From contig NZ_ATWV01000010.1 in NCBI RefSeq assembly GCF_000421345.1, forward strand, positions 85,872-149,871: 64,000 bases of DNA, written 5' to 3'. Below are positions 36,080-45,923 of the stretch, piece after piece. Source of the DNA: Treponema bryantii NK4A124 (lineage in GTDB: Bacteria > Spirochaetota > Spirochaetia > Treponematales > Treponemataceae). Position 1 is the first letter of the stretch; each line of letters opens with the position of its first letter. The notes under the pieces were generated by a model that ran no database searches, was not told the DNA's origin, and was given only the letters and a program-made list of their open reading frames with translations. A program made the position numbers and the translations under genes.

Positions 36080-37543
36080 ATGTCAGAAAGAATTTATGAA
36101 GAGGCCTGGGAGTACACAATGAAGGTACTCCATGATTTATATAAATCTCAAAATAATGAAGATGAATTCAAACTCTGGTTCAATATGAACTATGTTGAGG
36201 ACACAATTGATACTATTACTGTCTCTGTAGCATCTTCATTTTTAAAATTGAAAATGGAACAGAAGGGTAATTTTGATATTGTTCTTAAGAAGCTTAAAGA
36301 AATTACCGGCCAGAATGATATTAAATTAAACTGTATTGTTGTAAAGGAAGAAAATTCAGATACAAAAAAATCAGAAAAACCTGAATCAAAAAAAGATTCT
36401 GCTGCAACTTCTTCATCTGAAAAAGCAGCAAAAAAATCTTCAGATTCTGATTCATCAGCAGGTGCTTCTAGTACAAATGAATCAAAAAAATTAAGTTTTA
36501 AAAAACATCCTCTTCTTCAGGAAGAATATACCTTTGATACTTTTATTCCAGGAGATAACAGCAACTTTGCTTATAATGCTTCTATCGCTGTTGCTAAAAA
36601 GCCTGGTAAACAATATAACCCGATTTTGCTTTATGGTGGTTCAGGGTTAGGCAAGACTCACTTAATGCAGGCTATTGGAAATTATATTTACAATAATGGC
36701 GGAGAAAAATTAAAAATCTGTTACGTTTCTGCAGAAACTTTTACTAACGAATTTACTGTTTCAATTAAGGAAGGCAAGACTAACGCCTTCAAAAATAAAT
36801 ACAGAAATCTAGATGTACTTCTTCTTGATGATATTCACTTTTTGCAAAACAAGGAACAGACCCAGGAAGAGTTATTCTATACTTTCAATGCACTTCACGA
36901 AAAGAAAGCTCAGATGGTATTTACCTGTGACCGCCCTATAAAAGAAATTAAAAATATGGCACAGCGTTTAGTAAGCCGTCTCGCAAATGGACTTTGTATT
37001 GATCTTCAGCCACCAAGTTATGAAACTCGTGTTGCAATCCTTCAGAAAAAAATTGACCTGATGGGAAAAAATCTTTCACAGGATATCATTGAATACATTG
37101 CAAAAAATATTGAAACTAACGTTCGTGATCTTGAAGCAGCTTTAAATAAAGTTTTTGGTTATGCAGATTTAGTTGGAAAAACTCCTGACCTTGAAATTAC
37201 AAAGCATCTCTTAAAAGATGTTATGGATTCTGGAAGCCTTGAATCAGTTTCAATTGATGTAATCCAAAAAGTAATTGCAGATAATTTTCAGATTTCTGTT
37301 GCAGATCTCAAAGGTAAAAAAAGAGATAAAAAATTTGTTGTCCCAAGACAGATAGCAATTTATATTGCACGTGAACTTACAGAGATGGCTTACACAGATA
37401 TTGGAAATGAATTCGGTGGTAAGGATCATTCAACTATTATGAGTTCATATAATAAAATTGCTGAACAGATTAAAATTGATTCAACACTTGAATCTAAAAT
37501 CCAGTTGTATATCAGAGAGATTAAGGAATATAAAAAAGTGTAG
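36080..37543 (+). CDS. dnaA: chromosomal replication initiator DnaA
   Basis: Binds DnaA boxes and opens the origin. 487 residues: domain I (about 1-90), a Ser/Lys-rich linker (about 95-145), the AAA+ domain with Walker A GGSGLGKT at 186-193, Walker B VLLLDDIHFL and a sensor segment, and the helix-turn-helix domain IV with FGGKDHSTIMSSYNKI. No clear strong ribosome site before the ATG (AGGATAATGAAATT lies upstream). It heads the dnaA-dnaN-recF-DUF721 series. The 135 bp divergent spacer to gyrB contains CTAACGAATATTAG, a member of the CTAAC/GTTAG word family. Confidence 0.98.
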   Translation: MSERIYEEAWEYTMKVLHDLYKSQNNEDEFKLWFNMNYVEDTIDTITVSVASSFLKLKMEQKGNFDIVLKKLKEITGQNDIKLNCIVVKEENSDTKKSEKPESKKDSAATSSSEKAAKKSSDSDSSAGASSTNESKKLSFKKHPLLQEEYTFDTFIPGDNSNFAYNASIAVAKKPGKQYNPILLYGGSGLGKTHLMQAIGNYIYNNGGEKLKICYVSAETFTNEFTVSIKEGKTNAFKNKYRNLDVLLLDDIHFLQNKEQTQEELFYTFNALHEKKAQMVFTCDRPIKEIKNMAQRLVSRLANGLCIDLQPPSYETRVAILQKKIDLMGKNLSQDIIEYIAKNIETNVRDLEAALNKVFGYADLVGKTPDLEITKHLLKDVMDSGSLESVSIDVIQKVIADNFQISVADLKGKKRDKKFVVPRQIAIYIARELTEMAYTDIGNEFGGKDHSTIMSSYNKIAEQIKIDSTLESKIQLYIREIKEYKKV

Positions 37544-37761
37544 AAAATGTAGATTTAAAGTGGATAAATAGGCAAAAAAGGATTAAAATGTGGATATGTG
37601 GAAAAAAAGTTAATTTAAACACTGGTTTTATTAACAATTTAAATCCTTATAATATAAAGAGATAAATAACTTTTCCACCTGATAAACAGTACATACTATT
37701 ACTACTACTAAAATTTATAAAATATAATATTAATATATAAGGTTAATAAGGAGTATAAAAA
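37544..37761. promoter_or_regulatory. dnaA-dnaN spacer with weak DnaA boxes and dnaN promoter
   Basis: One-mismatch DnaA boxes on minus: TTATCCACT (37559-37567), ATATCCACA (37589-37597) and TTTTCCACA (37597-37605). A TATAAT box at 37648-37653 is a likely dnaN promoter -10; no good -35 was found. AAGGAG precedes dnaN. The boxes could autoregulate or be part of a second origin element. Confidence 0.5.
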
Positions 37762-38889
37762 ATGAAATTCACTTTTGATAGAGATGCAATGATTAAAGAA
37801 ATTTCAATTGCACAGGAAATTATTACAAATAAAAGTCCAGTTTCCATTCTTTCAAATATTTTAATTATAGCTGAAAATAATTCACTTACTATTAAAGCTA
37901 CAGATTCAACAGTTAAGTTTTCAACTGTTATTCCGGTTGATATTCAGGAAGAAGGAAGAACAACAATTTTCTGTGATAAGTTTATGAGCATTCTTTCTTC
38001 ACTGCCTTCTGGAGAAATTGAATTCATTCAGGAAGATATTGGAGTAACAATTAAACCTATTGCAAAGAAAGTTAAGTTCCAGCTTAAGAGTCAGGCAAGT
38101 GATAAGTTCCCTGAATCTGGTACAAGCGACAATGTTCCATTCTTTGAGCTTCCTTCAAAAGACTTTAAGGAAATGATTCGCGAAACTATTTTTGCAGTAT
38201 CTGATGACCGTAACCGTTACTTCATGACAGGTGTTTACTTCATCAAAAATGGTGACACACTTACAATGGTTGCAACAGATGGACGCCGTCTTTCTTGTGA
38301 TAATAAAACAGGTTTCTCTGTTCCTGATTTTCAGCCTGCAATCATTCCAACAAAAATTCTTGGTTGTATTCTTAAGAATGCTCCTGATGAAGGAAACATT
38401 CAGATTGCAGTTGTTGATAAATCAATCTTTGTAAAATTTGGAAATGTAGAATTTTCTTCAGTTCTTATTGAAGGTCAGTTCCCTAACTACCAGAAGGTAA
38501 TTCCAGAAAATCTTACAATGTCATTCATGGTAAACAAGGCTGATCTTGATGCAGCTCTTAAACGTACAACAATCATGGTTGATAAAAAAGTAAGCCGAAT
38601 TATTTTCAAGATTACTTCTGGTGTTCTTAAATTGATTTCTCCAGAATCTGATATTGGTAATGCTGATGAAGAAATTCCTTGCCGTTATGATGGTCAGCCA
38701 ATTTCTATGGCTTTAAACTTTACTTACATTACTGAACCACTTAAGGTTATTGATTCAGAAAATATTGTTTTTGATTTTAATATTTCTGAAGGTGGAAGTG
38801 ATGGTGAAGCAAATATTACCAAGGCTGTAATTATGCGTAGCGAAGCTGGCGGTGATTACATCCATGTTATCATGCCAATGAATTACTAA
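37762..38889 (+). CDS. dnaN: DNA polymerase III beta sliding clamp
   Basis: Ring clamp that tethers the polymerase. 375 residues, three similar clamp domains; landmarks are MKFTFDRDAMIKEISIAQ at the start, FAVSDDRNRYFMTGVYF and MVATDGRRLSCD in the middle, FPNYQKVIPE, and the C-terminal IHVIMPMNY (family ending MPM/MPV). Its stop (TAATG) overlaps the recF start by one base, so translation is coupled. Confidence 0.97.
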   Translation: MKFTFDRDAMIKEISIAQEIITNKSPVSILSNILIIAENNSLTIKATDSTVKFSTVIPVDIQEEGRTTIFCDKFMSILSSLPSGEIEFIQEDIGVTIKPIAKKVKFQLKSQASDKFPESGTSDNVPFFELPSKDFKEMIRETIFAVSDDRNRYFMTGVYFIKNGDTLTMVATDGRRLSCDNKTGFSVPDFQPAIIPTKILGCILKNAPDEGNIQIAVVDKSIFVKFGNVEFSSVLIEGQFPNYQKVIPENLTMSFMVNKADLDAALKRTTIMVDKKVSRIIFKITSGVLKLISPESDIGNADEEIPCRYDGQPISMALNFTYITEPLKVIDSENIVFDFNISEGGSDGEANITKAVIMRSEAGGDYIHVIMPMNY

Positions 38890-39989
38890 TGCCGTTTCTT
38901 TATCAAACCTTTTATAATTTCCGAAATCTTAAAAATGATAAAATAGACCTTTCGAACAGAGAGGTCTATTTTGTCGGTGAAAACGGGCAGGGTAAAAGTA
39001 ATATCCTGGAATCGCTTTATTATGCTTCTTACGGAATTTCATTTAGAACTCATGTCGATGGCCAGATTGTAAAAAAAGGCGAAAAAGATTTCAGTGTGAA
39101 TTCTATGTTTAAAAAAGGCGAAGATGATATTCAGCGTGTTTCTGTAATCTTTGAAAATAATAAAAAACGAATAGAAAAAAATGGGAAAAAAATTCAGGAC
39201 AGAAAAGAGCTTATTAATACAATTCCCTGCATTCTTTTTTGTCATGATGATTTAAGATTTGCGACTGGAGAACCAGAAGCCCGCAGATTTTTTATTGACC
39301 AGTCACTTACACTTTATGATTCAACTTACATTGATGATCTTAGAAATTATAAAAAAATTTTGAAGAGCAGAAATTTGATTTTAAAAAATCATCAGTATGA
39401 CATGCTTGATGTTTATGACAGTCAGCTTGCACAGTACGGACTTGTAATTCAGGAAAAACGAAAGAAAGCAATTTTTCTTTTTAATCAGATTTTTGGAAAA
39501 GTATTTGAAGAGATTACAGGCATAGAAGGACTTTCAATCAGCTATCATCCATCCTGGAAAGAGCAGGATTTAGACGGCCAGAAAATTTTTCCTGCTTCGC
39601 AGGATATTTTAAATTTACTTCTTTCACAAAGGGATAGAGATAAGAACTTAGAAACAAGTTTATCCGGCCCCCACCGCGACCGAATTGATTTTGTAAAAGA
39701 TCATCATTTATTTATTCCAACTGCATCAACAGGACAATGTCGTCTGGTTTCTCTTTTGTTGCGTGTAGCACAATCAATTTACTATACCCGCGCGACCGGC
39801 CTTCGGCCGGTACTTTTGATGGACGATGTTTTGCTGGAACTTGATCCTGATAAAAGAGCAAAATTAACAGCAATGTTACCCGAGTATGATCAACTCTTCT
39901 GTACATTTTTACCGGGAGAGCCTTATGAAAGGTATATGCACGACAGCACAAAAGTGTATAAAATAAAAGGCGGTGAATGGTATGAATGA
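38889..39989 (+). CDS. recF: DNA replication and repair protein RecF
   Basis: SMC-like ATPase of gap repair that helps load RecA. 366 residues. Walker A GENGQGKSN near residue 34, Q-loop ASYGISFR, signature region SGPHRDRID, and Walker B PVLLMDDVLLELD. GyrB and dnaA lie nearby, the usual neighbourhood. It overlaps dnaN by one base and the next gene by eight. Within it, about 39796-39812, GCGACCGGCCTTCGGCCGG forms a local GC-rich hairpin in an otherwise AT-rich gene. Confidence 0.96.
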   Translation: MPFLYQTFYNFRNLKNDKIDLSNREVYFVGENGQGKSNILESLYYASYGISFRTHVDGQIVKKGEKDFSVNSMFKKGEDDIQRVSVIFENNKKRIEKNGKKIQDRKELINTIPCILFCHDDLRFATGEPEARRFFIDQSLTLYDSTYIDDLRNYKKILKSRNLILKNHQYDMLDVYDSQLAQYGLVIQEKRKKAIFLFNQIFGKVFEEITGIEGLSISYHPSWKEQDLDGQKIFPASQDILNLLLSQRDRDKNLETSLSGPHRDRIDFVKDHHLFIPTASTGQCRLVSLLLRVAQSIYYTRATGLRPVLLMDDVLLELDPDKRAKLTAMLPEYDQLFCTFLPGEPYERYMHDSTKVYKIKGGEWYE

Positions 39990-40524
39990 AAGAATAGTTT
40001 CCGCTGCAGACATGATGTTACAGGCAGCTAACATAGGAACCTCGGAAGCAAATGAAATCTGCAGTGTCTGGAAAAAAGTTGTTTCCGGAGTTCATTCTTT
40101 TAAGCATGAATCAGAAGACAGTGATAAAAGAATGCCTCTTGGTGAAAGACTTGCAGGAAATACACGTGTCATAGATTTGAAAAACGGAGTACTGCTTGTT
40201 GAGAGTGATCATCCTGGCTGGATTCAATATTTGCGAATGTATCAGAAATTCATTTTGAAGGGACTTCAAATGAATTTACCTGAATTGAAAATAACAAATC
40301 TTGCTTTTAGAGTTGCTGGAGAAAAAGTAAATCTTAGTGAGGCTTATGATCAGCAGGTGAGAAAGTCTCGTAATGAAATGGCTAAAAAAATTGAGGAAGA
40401 GGAAAGGCAGCTTAAAAAATATGAAAAAAAACCGGAAAATAAAGGTTCAGAACTGCCTCCTGAGCTTTTAGCAAAATTTGACAGTATTCGACAGAGCATG
40501 TTGACCAATTCCGATAATAAATGA
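39982..40524 (+). CDS. DUF721 / DciA-like protein
   Basis: 180 residues from the ATG at 39982 (a GTG nine bases earlier is also open). The DUF721 core is visible in VWKKVVSGVHSF, GVLLVESDHPGWIQYLRMYQKFIL and LKITNLAFRV, followed by a basic/acidic coiled-coil tail. DUF721 includes DciA, a loader of replicative helicase in bacteria without DnaC, so placement after recF near the origin fits a replication role; that role here is inferred. Overlaps recF by eight bases. Confidence 0.85.
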   Translation: MNERIVSAADMMLQAANIGTSEANEICSVWKKVVSGVHSFKHESEDSDKRMPLGERLAGNTRVIDLKNGVLLVESDHPGWIQYLRMYQKFILKGLQMNLPELKITNLAFRVAGEKVNLSEAYDQQVRKSRNEMAKKIEEEERQLKKYEKKPENKGSELPPELLAKFDSIRQSMLTNSDNK

Positions 40525-40589
40525 TATATTTTATTACTATTTTTGAATTCTTTTGAAAATTAAAATTATTGATATAAGGAGTACGTTCT

Positions 40590-40745
40590 ATGAAAAGAAC
40601 ATATCAACCAAGTAAAGTTAAGCGCAACAGAAAATTCGGTTTCAGAGCTCGCATGGCAACAAAGGGCGGACGTAAGGTACTTGCTCGCAGACGTGCTAAG
40701 GGACGCGCAAAGCTCTCAGTTTCTGACGAAAAGAAGAAGTACTAA
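40590..40745 (+). CDS. rpmH: 50S ribosomal protein L34
   Basis: 51 residues, too short for many gene finders. Starts [20 protein letters not shown] and continues [20 protein letters not shown], the diagnostic L34 sequence. Preceded by AAGGAG at about 40577-40582. Followed after eight bases by rnpA, the universal pair. Confidence 0.98.
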   Translation: MKRTYQPSKVKRNRKFGFRARMATKGGRKVLARRRAKGRAKLSVSDEKKKY

Positions 40746-40753
40746 TTTTAGGG

Positions 40754-41116
40754 ATGGAAACAGACTTGATAAAAACGGGATTTTTTAAACGTGAAGAGCG
40801 GATAAAGAATCCCGCTGATTTTAAAAAGCTGTTTAAAGACGGAAAAAAGATAAGTATTCCGGGCGCTAAACTTTTCTTTCTGGAAAATGGCCTGGGAATG
40901 AACCGTGTTGGTTTTCCTTTAATGCGCGGCTACGGTAACGCTGTTGAACGGAACTTATCAAAAAGGTACAGCCGTGAAGTCTATCGATTACTAAAATCAC
41001 ATCTGAACACCGGGTATGACATGTTATTCTTAATATATCCCGGAAATGATTCGTTCCACTCGCGATGTGATCAAATTCGTTTATTGTGTCAAAAGGCAGG
41101 ATTAATTCAGGAATAA
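40754..41116 (+). CDS. rnpA: ribonuclease P protein component
   Basis: Protein cofactor of RNase P, which trims tRNA 5' leaders. 120 residues with the basic helix RNR-type motif as [21 protein letters not shown] and the central beta strand [16 protein letters not shown]. Start and spacing to rpmH and yidD (4 bp) are as in other bacteria. The RNA partner gene is not in the window. Confidence 0.94.
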   Translation: METDLIKTGFFKREERIKNPADFKKLFKDGKKISIPGAKLFFLENGLGMNRVGFPLMRGYGNAVERNLSKRYSREVYRLLKSHLNTGYDMLFLIYPGNDSFHSRCDQIRLLCQKAGLIQE

Positions 41117-41120
41117 GGCT

Positions 41121-41378
41121 ATGTTGAAAAAACTGGCAGAAGTCTCATTCGCAGCCATTAGAAAATTTTTCACAAAGTTTTTCTGTTTATTAATCCGTGC
41201 TTATCAAATTTGTATTTCTCCATTGCACGGGCCTACATGCAGATTTACTCCCACTTGTTCTGCATATGCGCTTGAGGCAATCCAAAAATACGGACCTGGT
41301 AAGGGTCTTTTACTTTCAATCAAACGAGTTCTCAAATGCAATCCATTTCACGAAGGCGGTTACGACCCTGTTCCCTAA
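41121..41378 (+). CDS. yidD: membrane protein insertion efficiency factor YidD
   Basis: 85 residues with the family core [31 protein letters not shown] and the ending [13 protein letters not shown] (quoted in part: [18 protein letters not shown]). A membrane-associated helper of YidC-dependent insertion. Between rnpA and yidC, the conserved place. Confidence 0.96.
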   Translation: MLKKLAEVSFAAIRKFFTKFFCLLIRAYQICISPLHGPTCRFTPTCSAYALEAIQKYGPGKGLLLSIKRVLKCNPFHEGGYDPVP

Positions 41379-41419
41379 TGAACGGTAGTTTACGGTCTTA
41401 TATTTAAGGAGTAAAAAAA

Positions 41420-43252
41420 TTGGATAAGAATACGATATGGGCAATTGTCCTTTCAACACTTGTAATAATTGCATCATATCTGATTTTGCCAAAGTTTTTC
41501 CCTGGTCTTAATATGATGGGCCTTGGAAACAAGAATGTACAAAATCAGACTGAGCAGACAGAAAGTGCAGAGCCACAGGAGCTTGATCTTTCTGGTATAG
41601 AAGAAAATGCAGCAGTATTTGCTGATGCAGATGAATCTGCAGAAGAAGGTGAGGCTGAAGATGAACAGCCTGCACTTACAGAACAGAAATACACAATCAG
41701 AACTGATAAAGTTGAAGCTGTATTTACAAACAAAGGTGGAGACATCATCAGTTATAAACTGCTCGACCATAAGGATATGGATACAAATGACTTTGTACAG
41801 ATATCTGACAATGTAAACAGTAAAAACAGAACCTGTGCTATTGCTTTTGGCGGTGCAGATGCAAAAATTGTTGATGAAATCTTCAATACAGAAACAGACG
41901 AAAAATCAATCACATTTACAAAGACAATGAATGTAAGCGGTAAGAAAACAACACTTCGTAAGGTTTATACCTTTATGGAAGGTGAATATGTTTTCAAGCT
42001 TGATGTTCTTGTTCATACAGCAGATTCAAATGGCCTTGATATTGGAGGAACAGCTTATACAATCAGAACTTCTCCACAGATTGGTCCACATTATGATCCA
42101 AAGAAAAACCGTTATGAACGCCGTGAGTTTATTGCTTACAACGGTCAGAAGTATAAGAAGATTATGCTTAGCAACGGTCAGTTCAAGGAATATGACAAAG
42201 ATTTTATCTGGAGTGGTATTGCCGGAAAATACTTTGTTGAACTTGTAATTCCTTCTGCACCGGAAAAAATCAATACAGGCTGGTATTCTTCTAATGTAGA
42301 AATTAATAATTATGCAAATGCCCAGGCTTTGATTGTCCGCAATGCATTCTCTGGTTCAGATATTTCTGATACATACTATATGTATTTTGGTCCACGTAAC
42401 GATAAGGATCTTAAGCGTTATAACATTGCAGAAAACAACGGCTGGAATATTGGCGGTAAAAAAGTAACACAGGCTTTACAGACAAGCGGCTGGCTTAACT
42501 GGCTCGAGAAAATCTTAAAGTTTGTACTTGAATGGCTCAATAAGCTGATTCATAACTGGGGTGTTTCAATCATCATAATGACAATCATCCTTAAGGTTAT
42601 TATGTTCCCAATTTCTAAAAAGCAGTCTATGAGCTCTCTTAAGATGCAGGATCTTCAGCCAAAGCTTAAGGCTCTTCAGGACAAATACAAGAATGATCAG
42701 CAGAAACTTCAGCAGGAAACTTCAAAGCTTTATCAGCAGGCTGGTTATAACCCTGCAAGCGGATGTCTTCCTATGCTCTTCCAGTTCCTCGTACTCTTTG
42801 CAATGTATAACCTCTTTAATAATTACTTTGAGTTCCGTGGAGCTATGTTTATTCCTGGCTGGATTCCAGACCTTTCAACAGGTGATGTTGTAAAAACTTT
42901 CAATTTCAACATTCCTTTAATTGGTAACCAGTTAAGACTTTTACCTGTAATCTATGTGGCTACTCAGTTGTTATCTGGTAAGATAACACAGTATGGTCAA
43001 ACAACAGCACCAGGACAGAGTCAGGCAACAATGAAGTTTATGATGTACGGTATGCCTTTAATGTTCTTCTTTATGTTCTATAATGCACCGGCCGGACTTC
43101 TTTTGTACTGGCTTACAAGTAATGTTCTGCAGATTTTCCAGCAGCTTATTATCAATAAGATGATGAAGGAAAAGAGAGCTGAAAAGGAAGGTGGTTTTAA
43201 GACTAAAGAGCAGAAGACACTGCCACCAAAAGCTAAAGGAAAGAAAAAGTGA
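41420..43252 (+). CDS. yidC: membrane protein insertase YidC
   Basis: 610 residues. TTG start, chosen because AAGGAG lies about eight bases upstream and the next in-frame ATG would lose the first membrane helix. The N-terminal helix (about 5-26), an acidic linker, a large periplasmic beta domain (about 90-350), then the five-helix Oxa1 core from about 375 with KKQSMSSLKMQDLQPKLKALQ and PMLFQFLVLFAMY, and a basic tail ending KAKGKKK. Gram-negative-type YidC. The stop overlaps a family A palindrome. Confidence 0.97.
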   Translation: MDKNTIWAIVLSTLVIIASYLILPKFFPGLNMMGLGNKNVQNQTEQTESAEPQELDLSGIEENAAVFADADESAEEGEAEDEQPALTEQKYTIRTDKVEAVFTNKGGDIISYKLLDHKDMDTNDFVQISDNVNSKNRTCAIAFGGADAKIVDEIFNTETDEKSITFTKTMNVSGKKTTLRKVYTFMEGEYVFKLDVLVHTADSNGLDIGGTAYTIRTSPQIGPHYDPKKNRYERREFIAYNGQKYKKIMLSNGQFKEYDKDFIWSGIAGKYFVELVIPSAPEKINTGWYSSNVEINNYANAQALIVRNAFSGSDISDTYYMYFGPRNDKDLKRYNIAENNGWNIGGKKVTQALQTSGWLNWLEKILKFVLEWLNKLIHNWGVSIIIMTIILKVIMFPISKKQSMSSLKMQDLQPKLKALQDKYKNDQQKLQQETSKLYQQAGYNPASGCLPMLFQFLVLFAMYNLFNNYFEFRGAMFIPGWIPDLSTGDVVKTFNFNIPLIGNQLRLLPVIYVATQLLSGKITQYGQTTAPGQSQATMKFMMYGMPLMFFFMFYNAPAGLLLYWLTSNVLQIFQQLIINKMMKEKRAEKEGGFKTKEQKTLPPKAKGKKK

Positions 43253-43318
43253 TTTCGATACGCCCTTCGGGCTACTCAATCACCGGTGGTTGAGTAGGTG
43301 AAACCGTATCGAAACCAC
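43249..43318. repeat. inverted pair of family A palindromes after yidC
   Basis: GTGATTTCGATACGCCCTTCGGGCTACTCAATCACC (43249-43284; described by its ends GTGATT and AATCACC) abuts GGTGGTTGAGTAGG...TATCGAAACCAC (43285-43318) head to head. Sits between yidC and jag in the conserved operon. Confidence 0.85.
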
Positions 43319-43351
43319 ATGTAATGATGACTATTATAGGAGATAAATAAA

Positions 43352-44053
43352 ATGACTTACGAGTTTGAGGGAAAAACTGAAAAAGAAGCCATTGAAATGG
43401 CTGTAAATGAACTTGGTCTTGAAAGAGATCAGTTTGATGTTGAGATTCTTGAAACACAGAAAAACTCAATTTTTAAAAAAGGATATGTAAAAATCAGAGT
43501 TCATACTCTTGATGATAATGAAGGTAATGCAAGCTGGGCAGGATCTGCTTCTGAAGAAAAGCACTCTCGCCTTGTTGCAGATCCACTTCCACAGGGTGAA
43601 TTTGAACAGAAACTTATTGAATTCATTCAGAATGTAATTGAAAAAATGGGTTACGATGTAAAGGTGGAAGTTTCTTACCGCGAAGAACGCAAGCTTGGAA
43701 TCCGTCTTGATTCTTCTTACTCTTCAATTCTTATTGGTCGTAAGGGAAAGAATCTTGATGCTCTTCAGCTTCTTGCAAATATCTATGCAGGCCGTCTTGG
43801 ACACGAAGAAGTTCGCGTAATTCTCGATACAGAAAACTATAGAATCCGTCGCGAGGAAACACTTGTTCGCCTTGCATATACAACTGCAGATAAGGTTCGC
43901 CTTTCACATAATTCAATTTTGCTTGAGCCTATGAATCCTTTTGAGCGCCGCCTTATCCATACAACCTTAAATGACATTCCTGATGTTGAAACAAAGAGTG
44001 AAGGTGAGGGAGTATTCAAACAGGTTCGTGTTCTTTATAAAGGAATTCGCTAA
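43352..44053 (+). CDS. jag: Jag/KhpB RNA-binding protein
   Basis: RNA-binding partner in envelope and division control. 233 residues: Jag N-terminal domain (TYEFEGKTEKEAIEMAVNEL, about 1-50), KH domain around ILIGRKGKNLDALQLL, and an R3H domain around NPFERRLIHTTL. Lies after yidC, the usual order, with a repeat pair inserted between. AGGAGAT precedes the start. One-base overlap (TAATG) with the next gene. Confidence 0.95.
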   Translation: MTYEFEGKTEKEAIEMAVNELGLERDQFDVEILETQKNSIFKKGYVKIRVHTLDDNEGNASWAGSASEEKHSRLVADPLPQGEFEQKLIEFIQNVIEKMGYDVKVEVSYREERKLGIRLDSSYSSILIGRKGKNLDALQLLANIYAGRLGHEEVRVILDTENYRIRREETLVRLAYTTADKVRLSHNSILLEPMNPFERRLIHTTLNDIPDVETKSEGEGVFKQVRVLYKGIR

Positions 44054-44871
44054 TGACAAACAAACTAACGTTAGTTAGAAAAATAACTTGTGTATTTACT
44101 GCCGGTGTTTTGCTTGGCGGCTCTTGCTTTGCCAGGGAAAACACTAAGGTTAAGGAAATTGTAGAGCCTAAGTATTATGACGAGCTTGTAAAAAACGGAC
44201 AGGTAGTAAAATACGGCGAAAATCCTTCTGAAGGATTTATGCTGATACCTGATTCTGAATTTAGTGACAAGCTTGCAGAAACACTTATTCAAAAGAATCC
44301 GAAAAATTTTCCTTACACATTTGAAGGACTTTATCTTATTGATAAGAAAGAGATTCTGAGAGAAAGTAATTCATCAAAGACAGAGATAACTATTTCTGAC
44401 GTTGCACATGTTGTACGCTCTATTTCTAAAATGCAGGGAATGAAATATTATTCCACTACAAAAAAGAAAGAGTGTGTTTTATACAAAAAAACATACATGA
44501 TTGCAGGACCAGAGGATAAGACAAGGATAGAAGATCAGAATACAGGAAATGCTGATGGTCAGATATCTTACTGTTTACAGGATGATAACAGTTTTGGTGT
44601 TAATACTTATAGACTTTCTTATCGTCAGAATGAAGATACACTCTGGTGTAATCATTACATCATGGACAAAATGGGAGTTGGACCATTTAAAGCAATTTAC
44701 AAGGGTAAGATGATAATAAATATTCTTGTAGTTGATTGTGGTCAGGATATATTGCTTTATCTGAATACAGATGTAGACAGTATAAAATTTCCAGGAATTA
44801 AAGGCCAGATTGCAGATTCTATGTTCGCAAGAATGAATGCAGTTCAGGTCTGGTTTAAAACTCAATTCTAA
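44053..44871 (+). CDS. secreted protein of unknown function (DUF6675-like)
   Basis: 272 residues with a signal peptide (about 1-27, LLGGSCFA). Contains KNFPYTFEGLYLIDK, SDVAHVVRSISKMQGMKYYS and a C-terminal stretch DSMFARMNAVQVWFKTQF. The pattern resembles a treponemal exported family annotated DUF6675, from memory and not verified. Translation is coupled to jag. Begins with LTLVR encoded by CTAACGTTAGTTAG, one of the recurring words. Confidence 0.75.
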   Translation: MTNKLTLVRKITCVFTAGVLLGGSCFARENTKVKEIVEPKYYDELVKNGQVVKYGENPSEGFMLIPDSEFSDKLAETLIQKNPKNFPYTFEGLYLIDKKEILRESNSSKTEITISDVAHVVRSISKMQGMKYYSTTKKKECVLYKKTYMIAGPEDKTRIEDQNTGNADGQISYCLQDDNSFGVNTYRLSYRQNEDTLWCNHYIMDKMGVGPFKAIYKGKMIINILVVDCGQDILLYLNTDVDSIKFPGIKGQIADSMFARMNAVQVWFKTQF

Positions 44872-44882
44872 GAGGTAATAAA

Positions 44883-45923
44883 ATGAAACTTAAAAAAACT
44901 ATAATTGCAGGACTTTTGGCAATGACTGCATTAGCATCTTGTAGTGCCAAAGGTTCTAAGGAGACAAATGTGGAAGCATTGAAAGGAAAAGAAGGTGTAT
45001 TTGCCGTACTTGAAACAGAAAAGGGAACAATCGTTCTTAATCTTTTTTATAAAGAAACACCAATGACAGTTGCAAACTTTGTTGGTCTTGCAGAGGGAAC
45101 TCTGGATGCAGCAAAGGGAAAACCATTTTATGACGGATTGAAATTTCACCGTGTAATTTCTGATTTTATGATTCAGGGTGGTGACCCACAGGGTAATGGA
45201 ACTGGTGGTCCTGGATACAAGTTTGCTGATGAATTTGTTGACGGTTATATTTTTGATAAGCCTGGTAAGCTTGCTATGGCAAACTCTGGTGCTAATACCA
45301 ACGGAAGTCAGTTCTTTATTACACACGTTCCAACAGACTGGCTTAACTACAAGCACACAATTTTTGGTGAAGTTCTTGAAGGACAGGATGTTGTAAACAA
45401 GGTTGCTCAGGGTGATTCAATTAAGTCTTTGACAATTGTACGCCAGGGTAAGGATGCAGAAGCATTTAAGGTAACTCAGAAAAGCTTTGATGAACTTAAG
45501 GCAGAAGGCGCTAAAAAGGCCGCTGCATTTAAGGAAGAGCACCAGAAGAAAACAATTGCAAAGGTAATTGAAGGCTGTGAAAAGGCAAGTAATGGTACTT
45601 ATTATAAGATTCTCAAGCAGGGTTCTGGCCCGGTTTGTGGTAAAGGAAAGAAGGTAACTGTTGAATATAAGGGATATCTTCCAGATGGTCAGATTTTTGA
45701 TGCATCAAAAGAATTCCATCCTCAGGGTCATGAACCACTTGATTTCACTACTGCTGGAGGACAGATGATTCCAGGTTTTGATGCAATGGTTCAGGAAATG
45801 AAATACGGTGAAACACGTAAGATGGTAATTCCACCAGAGCTCGCTTATGGAAGTTATGGTGTTCCACAGGCAGGAATCCCTGGTGATTCTTACATCTGTT
45901 TTGATGTTAAGCTCGTAAAATAA
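44883..45923 (+). CDS. cyclophilin-FKBP fusion peptidyl-prolyl isomerase lipoprotein
   Basis: 346 residues. Lipoprotein signal ending TALASCSAK. Cyclophilin domain at about 40-185 with FHRVISDFMIQGGDPQGNGTGG, GSQFFIT and the expected Arg, Phe and Gln active-site residues. A charged linker follows, then an FKBP domain at about 235-346 with VTVEYKGYLPDGQIFDAS, MIPGFDAMVQEMK and IPPELAYG. Both isomerase families in one envelope protein, probably a folding helper for exported proteins. Same strand after the DUF6675-like gene; its stop overlaps metF's end by 17 bases. Confidence 0.94.
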   Translation: MKLKKTIIAGLLAMTALASCSAKGSKETNVEALKGKEGVFAVLETEKGTIVLNLFYKETPMTVANFVGLAEGTLDAAKGKPFYDGLKFHRVISDFMIQGGDPQGNGTGGPGYKFADEFVDGYIFDKPGKLAMANSGANTNGSQFFITHVPTDWLNYKHTIFGEVLEGQDVVNKVAQGDSIKSLTIVRQGKDAEAFKVTQKSFDELKAEGAKKAAAFKEEHQKKTIAKVIEGCEKASNGTYYKILKQGSGPVCGKGKKVTVEYKGYLPDGQIFDASKEFHPQGHEPLDFTTAGGQMIPGFDAMVQEMKYGETRKMVIPPELAYGSYGVPQAGIPGDSYICFDVKLVK

